A stretch of 64,000 nucleotides of DNA. It comes from Roseomonas sp. HF4 (GTDB lineage: Bacteria; Pseudomonadota; Alphaproteobacteria; Acetobacterales; Acetobacteraceae). Location of the stretch: the NCBI RefSeq assembly GCF_005222755.1, contig NZ_STGD01000002.1:310001-374000 (forward strand), read 5' to 3'. Made by a program: the position numbers and the translations under genes. Positions 52,988 through 64,000 of this stretch are shown here, one piece after another (position 1 is the stretch's first letter; every line of letters begins with the position of its first letter). The notes under the pieces were generated by a model. It saw nothing but the letters and a program-made list of their open reading frames with translations, ran no database searches and was not told the origin of the DNA.

Positions 52988-54723
52988 CCAATTCCAACGC
53001 GACCCTCACCATCACGGGCGGAGAGGCGCTGGCGCGCATGCTCCAGGCCCATCAGGTCGGCCCGATGTTCGGCATGGGGGGTTTCCAGCTGCTGCCCTTC
53101 TACGAGGCGGTGCGCGCCCTCGGCCTCAAGCACCACCTGATCAACGACGAGCGCTGCGGCACCTTCGCCGCCGATGCCTGGGCGCGCGTGACGAACCGGC
53201 CCGGCGTGGTGGACGCGACGCTCGGCCCGGGGGCGACGAACCTCGTCACCGGGCTGGTGGAAAGCCTCAATGCCGGCATCCCGCTGGTCGCCATCACCGG
53301 CGACGCCAACCGCGATCACGCCTGGAAGAACATGACGCAGGAGGCGCGGCAGGTGGAGATCCTCCGCCCCGCCGCCAAGGAACTCCTGCGCGTCGAGAGC
53401 ACGAAGCGCATCCCGGAATTCGTCCGCCGCGCCTTCGCCGTCGCGACCTCCGGCCGCCCGGGCCCGGTCGTACTCGACGTGCCGGAGGATGTCTGCCACG
53501 GCGAGCACACCTTCGGGGCCGACGAGATCTGGGCCGACCCGGGCACGCTGATGGCGCAGGCGCGGCGCACGCGCCCCGACGGGCGCGAACTCGACCGTGC
53601 CGCCGTGCTGCTGGCCAGGGCGAAGCGGCCCCTGCTGCTGGTCGGCGGCGGCATCCATGTCAGCGGCGCGCACGACGCGCTGCTGGCGCTGGCCGAGGCC
53701 GGGCGCATCCCGGTCGCGCACACCATGTCGGGCAAGGGCGCCATCGCCTGCACCCACCCGCTCAGCCTCGGCGTCTTCGGGCGCTATTCACGCATCGCCA
53801 ACGACTTCATCGCGGAAGCCGACCTGCTCATAGTGGTCGGCTGCAAGCTCGGCGAGATCGCGACGAAGCGGTTCTCCCTGATGCCCGCCGGCGTGCCGCT
53901 CATCCACATCGAGATCGTGCCGGAGGAGATCGGCCGCACCACCCGCGCCGATGTCGCGCTGGCGGCGGACGCGAAGCTGGCGCTCGAGGACCTGCTCGCC
54001 GCCCTGCCCGCAGGCCCGCTGCCCGATGGCCGTGCCGACTTCGCCGCCGCCGTCGTGCCCCGCATGGCCGCCTGGCGCGTCGGCGCCGCGGACCGGCTCG
54101 AATCCAACGAGACGCCGATCAATGTCGGGCGCCTGATCAACGAGCTGAACATCGCGATGGGCGAGGACGACATCCTCGTCGCCGATGGCGGCTTCGCCGG
54201 CCACTGGGGCGGGCTGCTGTTCGACACCAAGCGCGCAGGGCGCCACTTCATCGCCGACCGTGGCTTCGCCTCCATCGGCTACGGCGCACCGGGCGCGATG
54301 GGCGCGCAGATGGCCGCCGGGCCGAGGCGCCGCGTGGTCGGCCTGACCGGCGACGGCGGCTTCAACATGACGATCGGCGAGATCGAGACGGCGCGGCGCG
54401 TCGGCGCCAACTACGTGTTGTGTGTCTTCAACAACGGCGCCTCGGGCTACGTGAAGGCGCTGCAGCATGCCGTCTACGGGCCGGGCAAGTACCAGTCCTC
54501 GGAACTCGCCGAGACCGACTACGCCGCCGCCGCCCGCGCCTTCGGCTGCCACGGCATCCGCGTCGAGGGCCCGGACGCGCTGGCGGGCGCGATCCGCGAG
54601 GGGCTGGCCAATACCGACACGCCCACCATCCTCGATGTGATCGTGACGCGCGACCCGGCGCGGATGCTGCCCGGCGTCGACAACCGCACGCTGCGCGTCG
54701 AGAAGGGCGACCGACCGGTCTGA
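52984..54723 (+). CDS. ThDP-binding enzyme, acetolactate synthase-like
   Basis: This 579-residue member of the pyruvate oxidase/decarboxylase family has three domains. The activating glutamate is E56 in NDERCGTFAADAWAR, where ALS enzymes have HEQ. GPGATNLVTGLVESL and RPGPVVLDVPEDVCHG follow, then the ThDP motif GDGGFNMTIGEIETARRVG with the terminal FNN. The substrate is unknown: it could be a 2-oxoacid decarboxylase or carboligase. No ilvH-type regulatory subunit is adjacent. It starts with GTG overlapping the previous stop by four bases. Confidence 0.88.
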   Translation: MTNSNATLTITGGEALARMLQAHQVGPMFGMGGFQLLPFYEAVRALGLKHHLINDERCGTFAADAWARVTNRPGVVDATLGPGATNLVTGLVESLNAGIPLVAITGDANRDHAWKNMTQEARQVEILRPAAKELLRVESTKRIPEFVRRAFAVATSGRPGPVVLDVPEDVCHGEHTFGADEIWADPGTLMAQARRTRPDGRELDRAAVLLARAKRPLLLVGGGIHVSGAHDALLALAEAGRIPVAHTMSGKGAIACTHPLSLGVFGRYSRIANDFIAEADLLIVVGCKLGEIATKRFSLMPAGVPLIHIEIVPEEIGRTTRADVALAADAKLALEDLLAALPAGPLPDGRADFAAAVVPRMAAWRVGAADRLESNETPINVGRLINELNIAMGEDDILVADGGFAGHWGGLLFDTKRAGRHFIADRGFASIGYGAPGAMGAQMAAGPRRRVVGLTGDGGFNMTIGEIETARRVGANYVLCVFNNGASGYVKALQHAVYGPGKYQSSELAETDYAAAARAFGCHGIRVEGPDALAGAIREGLANTDTPTILDVIVTRDPARMLPGVDNRTLRVEKGDRPV

Positions 54724-54739
54724 CCGGCAGCGGAACCTG

Positions 54740-55222
54740 ATGCCGCGACCACGCCTGCTGCGCTATACTGCGGTCGTGATACGCCATCGCCCTGTCGCTG
54801 CCGTTCTTCTCGCCGCGGCGCTGCTGGCCGGCGCGGGCGCGCGGGCTCAGGCGCCCGAGCTCAGCCCGCCGCGCGTCATCTACGGCACGCCGAGCCCGAG
54901 CGTGGTCTACGGGCAGCCGAGCACGCCGCCGGAAGCGACGCGCCGCCAGGCGCAACCGCAACAGGCACCGCCGCCGCCACCGCAAGGCAGCCTCACCTTC
55001 GAAAGCGGGCCGGCCTACCTGCCGCCGGCCTACTGGCTGCCGCGGCAGGACGGCCGGCACTGGCGGCAACGCTGGCCGGACCGCCCGCCACCGCCCACGC
55101 CCACCCCCTATGTCTCCCCGCGCGGCGGGATGTTCGAGCCGCCCTTGCCGCAAGGGCGTTACGTCGGGCAACCGCCGGGGGCGCCGCCGCAGCCGCGCTA
55201 CGGCCGCCAGCCCTTCCCGTGA
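54740..55222 (+). CDS. Exported proline-rich protein
   Basis: A 160-residue protein with a signal peptide (HRPVAAVLLAAALLAGAGARAQA) and a mature part dominated by P, Q, R and Y. There is no known domain, and the mature part is probably unfolded or wall-associated. The ATG at 54740 adds 13 residues before a possible GTG start that would directly begin the signal region. It lies 16 bp after the ThDP enzyme and is followed by a glycine-zipper lipoprotein. Confidence 0.6.
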   Translation: MPRPRLLRYTAVVIRHRPVAAVLLAAALLAGAGARAQAPELSPPRVIYGTPSPSVVYGQPSTPPEATRRQAQPQQAPPPPPQGSLTFESGPAYLPPAYWLPRQDGRHWRQRWPDRPPPPTPTPYVSPRGGMFEPPLPQGRYVGQPPGAPPQPRYGRQPFP

Positions 55223-55293
55223 TGCCCCGCCACAGCGCCGCCATGCTGCTGGTGGAAGATGCGGTTGCAGGTCGGCGGCAGAGGACAGGAACG

Positions 55294-55809
55294 ATGCGGC
55301 GCATGGGCATGATGGCGATGGCCGGGGCAGCGGCGCTGCTCGGCGCCGCCTGCACCAATCCCTACGACCCGACGCAGCGCGCCTTCGGCGGGGGGCTGAT
55401 CGGCGCGGGCGCCGGGGCCGCCATCGGCGGCGTGGCTGGCGGAGGCCGGGGCGCCGCCGTGGGCGCGCTCGCGGGCGGGCTTGGCGGCGCCGCCATCGGC
55501 GCGGCGACCACGCCGCCACCGCCCGCCTACCAGGGCGGCTACGCGCAGCAGGGCAGCTACGCGCCGCCGCAGGCGGGTGGGTCGGTCTACTACCCGCCAC
55601 CCTCGGGCGCACCCGGCTACTACCCGCAGCCGGGTCCTGGCCAGGTGGCGGCGCCCTATCCCTATGCGCCGCCGCAGCAATCCTGGCAGCAGCCGCCGCC
55701 GGGGTCCTACTGGCAGCCGCAGCCGCAACCCTACTGGCAGGGGCAGCAGGGCTATGGCGGCTACCCGCAGCCGCAGCCGGATCCGCGCAGCTACGGCTAC
55801 TACTACTAG
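55294..55809 (+). CDS. Glycine-zipper outer-membrane lipoprotein
   Basis: This 171-residue lipoprotein has signal MRRMGMMAMAGAAALLGAAC (lipidated Cys20). A glycine-zipper stretch (GGGLIGAGAGAAIGGVAGGGRGAAVGALAGG), which can span or pack in membranes as in SlyB/YmgG-type proteins, is followed by a long P/Q/Y/G tail with repeated YWQPQPQ-like strings. AGGA precedes the ATG. The function is unknown but probably envelope structural. It converges on rbsK, 7 bp apart. Confidence 0.75.
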   Translation: MRRMGMMAMAGAAALLGAACTNPYDPTQRAFGGGLIGAGAGAAIGGVAGGGRGAAVGALAGGLGGAAIGAATTPPPPAYQGGYAQQGSYAPPQAGGSVYYPPPSGAPGYYPQPGPGQVAAPYPYAPPQQSWQQPPPGSYWQPQPQPYWQGQQGYGGYPQPQPDPRSYGYYY

Positions 55810-55816
55810 GCCGCCG

Positions 55817-56710
55817 CTACCCGCCCAGCGCCAGGATCTCCGCGCGCCGCGGCAGCGACGGCACGGCCCCGAGCCGCCGGCATGCCAGGGCACCGGCCGT
55901 GGCGCCCCGGCGGAGCGCGGCCTCGATCGGAAGTCCCTCGGCAAGGCCGGCGGCCATGGCGCCGGCGAAGGCGTCGCCGGAACCGGTGCTGTCCACGACA
56001 TCGGTCGGAACGGCCGGGACGTGACTTGGCGCGGCCCCGCGTGCCGCCCACCAGGCACCCGCCGCCCCGGCCGTCAGCACCACGCCTTCGGCGACACGCG
56101 ACGCGAGGGCCGCGGCAAGGTCGGCCGGCGCGCCGCTGCGCCCGGCCAGGCGCTCGGCCTCCGTCTCGTTCACCATCAGGATGGCCGTGGCGTCGAGCAG
56201 CGCCTCCGGCAGGACCTGCGCGGGCGCCGCATTGAGCAGCGTCCGCGCGCCCGCGGCGCGTGCGGCGACGAAGGCCGCGAGCGTCGCCTCGACCGGCGTC
56301 TCGAGCTGCGCCAGCACGAGGGCCGACACGCCCAGGGCCGCGACGGCCTCCTCCGGCGCCAGGGTCGCATTCGCGCCGCCGACGATCACGATCTCGTTCT
56401 CGCCCCGGTCGTCGAGCAGGATCAGCGCCTCCCCCGTCGGCACGCCGGCGCGACGATGCACGGAGGCGGCGCCGATGCCCTCCGCCGCCCAGAGCGCCAG
56501 TGCGGCCTCCGCCGCCTCATCGGTGCCGATGGCGGCCGCGAGCGAAACCGCGGCGCCGGCACGCGCGGCGGCGACCGCCTGGTTGCTGCCCTTGCCGCCA
56601 TGGAAACGGTCGAGCGCGCGGGCGGCCAGCGTCTCCCCGGGCTGCGGGAAGCGCGGCACGCGCAGCACCGTGTCGCGGTTGTAGGACCCGATGACGAGGA
56701 TGCGGCGCAT
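55817..56710 (-). CDS. rbsK: Ribokinase-like PfkB sugar kinase
   Basis: This 297-residue PfkB-family kinase starts RRILVIGSYNRDTVLRVPRFPQPGETLAA. The substrate motif is FHGGKGSNQAVAAARAGA and the ATP/anion-hole motif DSTGSGDAFAGAMAAGL contains the catalytic Asp. LLNAAPAQVLPEALL and MVNETEAE are ribokinase-like. It phosphorylates ribose or a related sugar or nucleoside; no ribose transporter is adjacent. It diverges from trxC with a 128-bp spacer. Confidence 0.88.
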   Translation of the reverse strand: MRRILVIGSYNRDTVLRVPRFPQPGETLAARALDRFHGGKGSNQAVAAARAGAAVSLAAAIGTDEAAEAALALWAAEGIGAASVHRRAGVPTGEALILLDDRGENEIVIVGGANATLAPEEAVAALGVSALVLAQLETPVEATLAAFVAARAAGARTLLNAAPAQVLPEALLDATAILMVNETEAERLAGRSGAPADLAAALASRVAEGVVLTAGAAGAWWAARGAAPSHVPAVPTDVVDSTGSGDAFAGAMAAGLAEGLPIEAALRRGATAGALACRRLGAVPSLPRRAEILALGG

Positions 56711-56838
56711 CGTGACCTCCGGAGGTTCGCCGAGGCTGGCCAGCACGGCCCCCATGGTCAAGCCGGGGCTTTGCGGGGGCGCAAGGCGGCGGGGAGCGGA
56801 ACGCGGCATCCTGCGGCGCTGAGCCAGGAGGATTGCCG

Positions 56839-57276
56839 ATGTCCGACACCCTGCAGGTGGTCTGCCCGCATTGCGATGCCGTGAACCGCGTGCCGCGCGC
56901 GCGGCTCGCGGACGGGCCGGTCTGCGGCGGCTGCAAGCGGCGGCTGTTCGAAGGGCGGCCGCTCGCGCTCGACGAGGCGCGGTTCCGGCGGCATCTCGGC
57001 GCGTCGTCCATTCCGCTGCTGGTCGATTTCTGGGCATCCTGGTGCGCCCCCTGCCGCAGCATGGCGCCCGAGTTCGAGGCGGCCGCCGGGATGCTGGAGC
57101 CGGCGATGCGCCTCGTGAAGATCTCGACCGAGGAGGCACCGGCACTGGCGCAGGAGATGCAGATCCGCTCCATCCCGACGCTCGCCCTTTTCGCCGGCGG
57201 GCAGGAGGTGGCGCGGACGGCCGGCGCCATGCCGGCCGGGCAGATCGCCGCCTGGGCCCGGCAGGCGTCCGGCTGA
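56839..57276 (+). CDS. trxC: Thioredoxin 2
   Basis: This 145-residue protein has an N-terminal zinc ribbon (C9-P-H-C12 and C29-G-G-C32) and a thioredoxin fold with active site W68-C-A-P-C72. The cis-proline loop SIPTLALF is present. TrxC is a cytoplasmic, stress-linked disulfide reductase. AGGAGG precedes the ATG at 56839; a TTG two codons upstream is not needed. Confidence 0.95.
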   Translation: MSDTLQVVCPHCDAVNRVPRARLADGPVCGGCKRRLFEGRPLALDEARFRRHLGASSIPLLVDFWASWCAPCRSMAPEFEAAAGMLEPAMRLVKISTEEAPALAQEMQIRSIPTLALFAGGQEVARTAGAMPAGQIAAWARQASG

Positions 57277-57352
57277 GCGCCGCTGCGGGTTGCGGAGCCG
57301 CGGGGGCGGCCCATCCTTTGCATCGACCGTTCTTCATCGCCGAGGTGCGCCC

Positions 57353-59683
<2,331 letters not shown>

Positions 59684-59748
59684 GGCCGGAGAGGGCACAT
59701 CTCCGCGCGCCCGAAGCCTGGCGCCAAGTGCCCGAAGAAGGAGGGGGA

Positions 59749-59770
59749 TCGGGGGAGTTCCCGCCCCCGA
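59749..59770. terminator. Hairpin between convergent genes
   Basis: TCGGGGG (59749-59755) pairs with CCCCCGA (59764-59770) across an eight-base loop. It lies between the convergent CoxL-type and acyl-CoA dehydrogenase genes and could end both messages. There is no T-run on either strand. Confidence 0.45.
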
Positions 59771-59783
59771 CCTGTCGTCCCGC

Positions 59784-60926
59784 CTAGGCCGCCAGGAACA
59801 CGCCCCCTTCCTCGCTGAGCGCGGCCAGGTGATGGTCCATGTCGCCCAGCATGTTTTCGATGACCGTCAGCCGCTTCAGGTAGTGCCCGCCGGCATATTC
59901 CATCGTCATGGCGATGCCGCCATGCATCTGGACCGTCTGCTGGCCGACGAAGCGCGCGTTGCGGCCGATCTCGATCTTCACGGCGCGCATGTTGCGCCGC
60001 CGCTCGGCGTCGTCGCGCTCGGAGGCCATCATCGCCGCCAGCATCGCCATCGACCGCGCCTGCTCCAGGCAGACCATCATCTCCGCCGCGCGGTGCTGCA
60101 GCGACTGGAACGATCCGATCGGCCGGCCGAACTGCTTGCGGGTCTTGAGGTAGTCGACGGTCAGGTCCTTCGCGGCCTCCATGCAGCCGATCGCCTCGGC
60201 CGAGAGCGCGGCGATGGTCTCATCGGCCACGCGCTCGACCAGTGACAGGCCCCCCTTCAGCTCGGCCTCCGCGCCGACCTTCACGTTGTCGAAGGTGATG
60301 TCGGCGGCGCGCTGGCCGTCCGAGGTCTTGAAACCACGACGCGTCACGCCCTTCGCCGTCGCCGGCACCAGGAAGACCGCGATGCCGTCCCGGTCGCGCC
60401 GGCCGCCCGAGACGCGCGCGGTGACGACAAGCTGGTCGGCCGTGTCGCCATGCACCACGACGCCCTTGCGGCCCTCGATGACCCAGCCGTCGCCGTCCTT
60501 CCTGGCCGTGGTCGCGACGTCGTGCAGGTCGAAGCGCGACTGCGGCTCGGTCTGCGCGAAGGCGAGCAGCAGCTTGCCCTCAGAGATCTGCGGCACGAGC
60601 GCGGCGCGCTGTTCGGCAGTCGCGCCGTGGCGGAGGAAGCCGCCGCCCATAACGACGGTTGAGACGAAGGGCTCGAGCGCCAGGGCGCGGCCCATCTGCT
60701 CCATCACGATCATCGTCTCGACGGCGCCGTAGCCGAGGCCGCCATCCTCCTCGGCGAAGGGCATCGCGAGCAGGCCGAGTTCCGCATAGGCCGCCCAGAC
60801 CTCGCGCGACCAGCCGGCCTCGGACGTCATGTAGCCCTTGCGCTGCTCGAAGCCGTACTTGTCCTTCAGCAGCTTCTGCAGGCTGTCCTGGAGAAGCCGC
60901 TGGTCATCAGAAAGGTCGAAATCCAT
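59784..60926 (-). CDS. Acyl-CoA dehydrogenase
   Basis: This 380-residue flavoprotein starts MDFDLSDDQRLLQDSLQKLL. The FAD-binding LLLAFAQTEPQSRFDLHDVATTARKDGDGWVIEGRKG and the C-terminal helical QMHGGIAMTMEYAGGHYLKRL are of the ACAD family. The usual catalytic Glu string is not obvious by eye. It is the shorter partner in a pair with the next ACAD upstream, 6 bp away; such pairs often form heteromers acting on steroid, branched or CoA-linked ring acids. Confidence 0.9.
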   Translation of the reverse strand: MDFDLSDDQRLLQDSLQKLLKDKYGFEQRKGYMTSEAGWSREVWAAYAELGLLAMPFAEEDGGLGYGAVETMIVMEQMGRALALEPFVSTVVMGGGFLRHGATAEQRAALVPQISEGKLLLAFAQTEPQSRFDLHDVATTARKDGDGWVIEGRKGVVVHGDTADQLVVTARVSGGRRDRDGIAVFLVPATAKGVTRRGFKTSDGQRAADITFDNVKVGAEAELKGGLSLVERVADETIAALSAEAIGCMEAAKDLTVDYLKTRKQFGRPIGSFQSLQHRAAEMMVCLEQARSMAMLAAMMASERDDAERRRNMRAVKIEIGRNARFVGQQTVQMHGGIAMTMEYAGGHYLKRLTVIENMLGDMDHHLAALSEEGGVFLAA

Positions 60927-60932
60927 GGTGCG

Positions 60933-62141
60933 TTACAGTCCCAGGAAGGCCTTGGCCATGATGTTCTTCTGGATCTCGGTGGATCCGCCGTAGATGCTCT
61001 GCTTGCGCCAGTTGAAGTAGGTCGCCTGCGCGAGCGTCTGCCAGTCGGCCGCGACATCCGGCTCGTTCCGCCCATCGGCCTCGGGATCGTTCGGCGCCGC
61101 CAGGCCGTAGGGGCCTGCCGCCATCACGTACAATTCGCTGATCGCCTGCTGCAATTCGGTGCCGCGGATCTTGAGCACGGAAGACGCTGGATTCGGCTTG
61201 CGCTGGCTGAGCGCGCGGTTCTCGTCCGCCAGCACACGCAGCGTCGTCATCTCGAGCGCCTTGAGTTGCACCTCGACATCCGTGAGGCGGGAGCGGAAGC
61301 GCGGATCCTCCATCACCGGCCGCGCGCCGCCGGGCGCTTCCTTCGCGATCAGCTTCAGTCGCCGGATGCGTTCCTTCGACGCACCGACGCGCGCCTGGCC
61401 CGTGCGTTCGTTGGACAGCAGGAACTTCGCGCAATCCCAGCCGCGGTTCTCAGTGCCGACCAGGTTCGCCACGGGCACCTTCACGTCGTCGAAGAAGACC
61501 TCGTTCACCTCATGCGCGCCGTCGATTGTGATGATCGGGCGCACCGTGATGCCCGGTGTCGTCATGTCGACCACGAGGAAGGAGATGCCTTCCTGCTGCT
61601 TGGCCGCGCCCGGGTCGGTGCGCACCAGCAGGAAGATCCAGTCGGCGTGCTGCGCCAGCGTCGTCCAGGTCTTCTGGCCGTTCACCACGTAGTGGTCGCC
61701 GTCGCGCTTGGCCGCGCATTTCAGCGACGCCAGGTCCGAACCCGCGCCGGGCTCCGAGAAGCCCTGGCAGAACCAGAGGTCGAGGCTAGCCAGCTTCGGC
61801 AGGAAGTGCTTCTTCTGCTCATCCGTGCCGAAGGCGATCAGCACCGGCCCCAGCATGTTGCAGTTGAAGCCGAGCGGCGACGGCGCCGGCGTCGACTGGA
61901 TCTCCTCGCTCAGGATGAAGCGCTTGATCGCCGACCAGGGCTGGCCGCCCCATTCGACCGGCCAGTGCGGCACCGCCCAGCCCTTGTCATAGAGGCGCCG
62001 CTGCCAGTCCACCTGCATCGCCTTGGTGGGCGTGCGGCCGGATGCCATGCGCTCGCGCGTCGCAGCGGGCAGGTTGGCGTCGATCCAGTCGCGGACTTCC
62101 TGGCGGAAGGCGCGTTCCTCGTCGGTGAAGCGGAGTTCCAT
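60933..62141 (-). CDS. Acyl-CoA dehydrogenase
   Basis: This 402-residue ACAD starts MELRFTDEERAFRQEVRDWIDANLP. WFCQGFSEPGAGSDLASLKCAAKRDGDHYVVNGQKTWTT is the FAD/substrate region, and YGGSTEIQKNIMAK is the C-terminal signature (STEIQ). It belongs to the long N-terminal-helix group often paired with a second, shorter ACAD, exactly as here. Its stop lies 6 bp before the ATG of the shorter ACAD. It is encoded downstream of the FadB-type gene in one beta-oxidation operon. Confidence 0.93.
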   Translation of the reverse strand: MELRFTDEERAFRQEVRDWIDANLPAATRERMASGRTPTKAMQVDWQRRLYDKGWAVPHWPVEWGGQPWSAIKRFILSEEIQSTPAPSPLGFNCNMLGPVLIAFGTDEQKKHFLPKLASLDLWFCQGFSEPGAGSDLASLKCAAKRDGDHYVVNGQKTWTTLAQHADWIFLLVRTDPGAAKQQEGISFLVVDMTTPGITVRPIITIDGAHEVNEVFFDDVKVPVANLVGTENRGWDCAKFLLSNERTGQARVGASKERIRRLKLIAKEAPGGARPVMEDPRFRSRLTDVEVQLKALEMTTLRVLADENRALSQRKPNPASSVLKIRGTELQQAISELYVMAAGPYGLAAPNDPEADGRNEPDVAADWQTLAQATYFNWRKQSIYGGSTEIQKNIMAKAFLGL

Positions 62142-62165
62142 CCGTGGTGCTCCCGTTGAATGCGT

Positions 62166-64000
62166 TCAGCGGCCCATGCCGGCGAAGGTCCCGCCCTCGG
62201 CCGCCAGTTTCTCGATTAGCGCGGTGGGCTTCAGGTTGGCGTCGCCCGTTGCCTCCGCATAGCGCGACAGCTTGTCGCGCACCGTGGCCAGCCCCTGAGT
62301 GTCGGCCCAGAACATCGGCCCGCCGCGGAAGGCCGGCCAGCCGAAGCCGTTGATGAAGATCACGTCGATGTCGATGGGCCGGTAGGCAACCCCTTCCTCC
62401 AGGATGCGCGCGCCCTCGTTGACCATCGGCAGCAGCATGCGGTCGAGGATCTCCTCGTCCGAGATCTCCCGCCGCCGCACCTGCATCTTCTCCGCGACGT
62501 CGAGGATGATGCGCTCGACCTCCGGGTCCGGCAGGCGTGTGCGCTTCTCGTCGTACATGTACCAGCCCTTGCCGGTCTTCTGGCCGAAGCGGCCGAGCGC
62601 CACCACGGCATCCGCCACGGGCGCCACCGTCCCGCGCGCCTTGCGCACCGCGGCGCCGATGTCGAGGCCCGCGAGGTCGCCGGTGGCCAGCGGCCCCATC
62701 GCCATGCCGTAGCCTTCCATGACTTTGTCGATGTCCTGGGGCAGGCAGCCTTCCAGCAGCAGCTTCTCGACCTGGGGCGTGCGCTTGCCGGTCATGCGGT
62801 TGCCCACGAAGCCGTCGCAATTGCCGACCAGCACGGGCAGCTTGCCGATGCGCTTGCCGAACTCGGTCGCCGTCGCGATCGCCGGCCAGGACGACTTGGC
62901 GCCGCGCACATTCTCGAGCAGCCGCATGACATTGGCGGGGGAGAAGAAGTGCATCCCCACCACCAGTTCCGGCCGGGACGTCGCGGAGGCGATCTCGTCG
63001 ATCGACAGCGTGGACGTGTTCGACGCCAGCACCACCCCCGGCCGCGCCGCCTTGTCGAGCCGCGCGAAGACCTGCTTCTTCACGTCCATGTTCTCGAACA
63101 CCGCCTCGATCACGAGGTCGGCCTTCGCCACCGTCCCCTCGAAATCCGTGCTGCCGGTCAGCAGCGCACGCCGCTTCGCGTACTCGGCCTCGGACAGGCG
63201 GCCGCTCTTGACCGTCCGTTCCCAGTTCGCGTGACAGCGCGCGAGGCCCTTCTGCAATGCCTCCTCGCTCGTCTCCACGATCGTCACCGGCACGCCGTTG
63301 TTCGCCGCCGACATCGCGATGCCGCCGCCCATGGTGCCGCCGCCGATCACCACCAGGCGCTCCACCGGCAGCGACTTCGCATCGGCCGGCATGCCGGGGA
63401 TGCGCAGCACCTCGCGCTCACCGAAGAAGATGTGGCGCAACGCCTTGGACTGCTCGCCGGAGACGAGCGACTGGAACAATTCGCGCTCCTTCTTCAGCCC
63501 TTCCTCGAAGGGCAGGGTGAAGGAGGCACGCACCGCCTCCGCGCAGCCCCTCGGGCTTTCCTGTCCGCGCGTCCGCTTCAGCAGCCCCGCCACCACCGCG
63601 TCATAGGCCGCCGGGTCCTGGCCGCTGATCTTGTCGGTCCGGTTTCGCGCGAGCGTGAAGGTCTTGCCGATGTTCGCCCGCGCCCAGGCCACCGCTCCGG
63701 CCTCGAGGTCGCCCTCGATGATGGCGTCGACGATGCCGAGCCTGTGCGCCTCGGTCGCCTTGATCGGGTCGCCGCTGACGATGATCTTCGCCGCCGCCTC
63801 GGGCCCGATCATGCGCGGCAGGCGCTGCGTGCCGCCGGCGCCGGGCACGAAGCCGCGCTTCACCTCGGGCAGGCCGACCTGCGCGTCCGGCGCCGCCACG
63901 CGCGCATGGCAGGCGAGCGCCAGTTCCAGCCCGCCGCCCAGCGCCGAGCCATGGATCGCCGCCACCACGATGCCGGGGAAACCCTCCATCGCCTCGAAGA
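62166..64000 (-). CDS. Enoyl-CoA hydratase/3-hydroxyacyl-CoA dehydrogenase (FadB/FadJ-type), N-terminus beyond window
   Basis: About 611 C-terminal residues are visible. The hydratase half shows VVAAIHGSALGGGLELALACHARVA and GLPEVKRGFVPGAGGTQRLPR. The NAD-binding half starts LVVIGGGTMGGGIAMSAA with the G-x-G-x-x-G fingerprint. VGMHFFSPANVMRLLENVRG carries the catalytic His-Glu region and GNCDGFVGNRM follows. It carries out two consecutive beta-oxidation steps. The start lies outside; the ATG at 63989 is internal to the conserved fold. The gene heads the minus-strand set with two acyl-CoA dehydrogenases. Confidence 0.95.
   Translation of the reverse strand, partial: FEAMEGFPGIVVAAIHGSALGGGLELALACHARVAAPDAQVGLPEVKRGFVPGAGGTQRLPRMIGPEAAAKIIVSGDPIKATEAHRLGIVDAIIEGDLEAGAVAWARANIGKTFTLARNRTDKISGQDPAAYDAVVAGLLKRTRGQESPRGCAEAVRASFTLPFEEGLKKERELFQSLVSGEQSKALRHIFFGEREVLRIPGMPADAKSLPVERLVVIGGGTMGGGIAMSAANNGVPVTIVETSEEALQKGLARCHANWERTVKSGRLSEAEYAKRRALLTGSTDFEGTVAKADLVIEAVFENMDVKKQVFARLDKAARPGVVLASNTSTLSIDEIASATSRPELVVGMHFFSPANVMRLLENVRGAKSSWPAIATATEFGKRIGKLPVLVGNCDGFVGNRMTGKRTPQVEKLLLEGCLPQDIDKVMEGYGMAMGPLATGDLAGLDIGAAVRKARGTVAPVADAVVALGRFGQKTGKGWYMYDEKRTRLPDPEVERIILDVAEKMQVRRREISDEEILDRMLLPMVNEGARILEEGVAYRPIDIDVIFINGFGWPAFRGGPMFWADTQGLATVRDKLSRYAEATGDANLKPTALIEKLAAEGGTFAGMGR

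Overview
The window is a very GC-rich stretch of bacterial chromosome. Almost every third codon position is G or C, which is why long false open frames lie opposite most genes. The gene neighbourhoods (argS-SPOR-nagZ-M50 protease-scpA-scpB; tatB-tatC-serS; pcm-tolC-popZ-valS-ilvD; mltB-rlpA-dacC) and the GAAC-N7-GAAC SOS box point to an alphaproteobacterium, most likely Rhodospirillales/Acetobacteraceae (Roseomonas-like). The organism is an inference from gene order and sequence style; no 16S rRNA is present.

Layout. 1-5.3 kb: the edge of a DMT transporter gene, a 24-bp tandem repeat, an MFS transporter, a methyltransferase, a SnoaL-like protein, tRNA-Lys, two tandem cyclophilins and coaD. 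5.3-11.7 kb: gyrA, ssb and divergent SOS-controlled uvrA. 11.7-17.7 kb: a glycosyltransferase, small proteins, an NDUFAF6-type protein, Fe-superoxide dismutase with a strong terminator, yajC, a BLF1-like candidate deamidase and a DUF815-type ATPase. 17.7-27.7 kb, all on the minus strand: argS, SPOR protein, nagZ, site-2 protease, scpA, scpB, then a REP-like spacer, an orphan ABC ATPase, tatB, tatC and serS. This run combines cell-wall recycling, chromosome condensation, protein export and translation. 27.7-31.6 kb: a dehydrogenase gene broken by one in-frame stop, dgt, an ErpA-type Fe-S protein, a hairpin array, exonuclease III and two proline/tyrosine-rich lipoproteins. 31.7-39.1 kb: pcm, tolC, popZ, valS and ilvD on the minus strand. 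39.1-42.6 kb: tRNA-Cys, tRNA-Asn and a peptidoglycan-enzyme cluster (mltB-rlpA-dacC).

42.6-64 kb is the catabolic, more accessory part. It has an MmgE/PrpD protein, tRNA-Ser followed by an SDR gene remnant, a small repeat protein, an acyl-CoA synthetase, a TRAP transporter, a 1-Cys peroxiredoxin, a divergent cluster of two thiamine-diphosphate enzymes around an internally duplicated unknown protein, envelope proteins, ribokinase, TrxC, an orphan CoxL-type molybdoenzyme subunit and a beta-oxidation block (two acyl-CoA dehydrogenases and a FadB-type protein cut by the window end).

Most notable for novelty are (i) the protein at 15977-16648, which carries the FTYxxxGC...H signature of Burkholderia lethal factor 1-type glutamine deamidases, and (ii) the two-repeat unknown protein at 52178-52987, translationally coupled to a ThDP enzyme. 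No CRISPR array, complete insertion sequence, prophage or restriction system was seen, and no stretch longer than about 300 bases lacks a feature.
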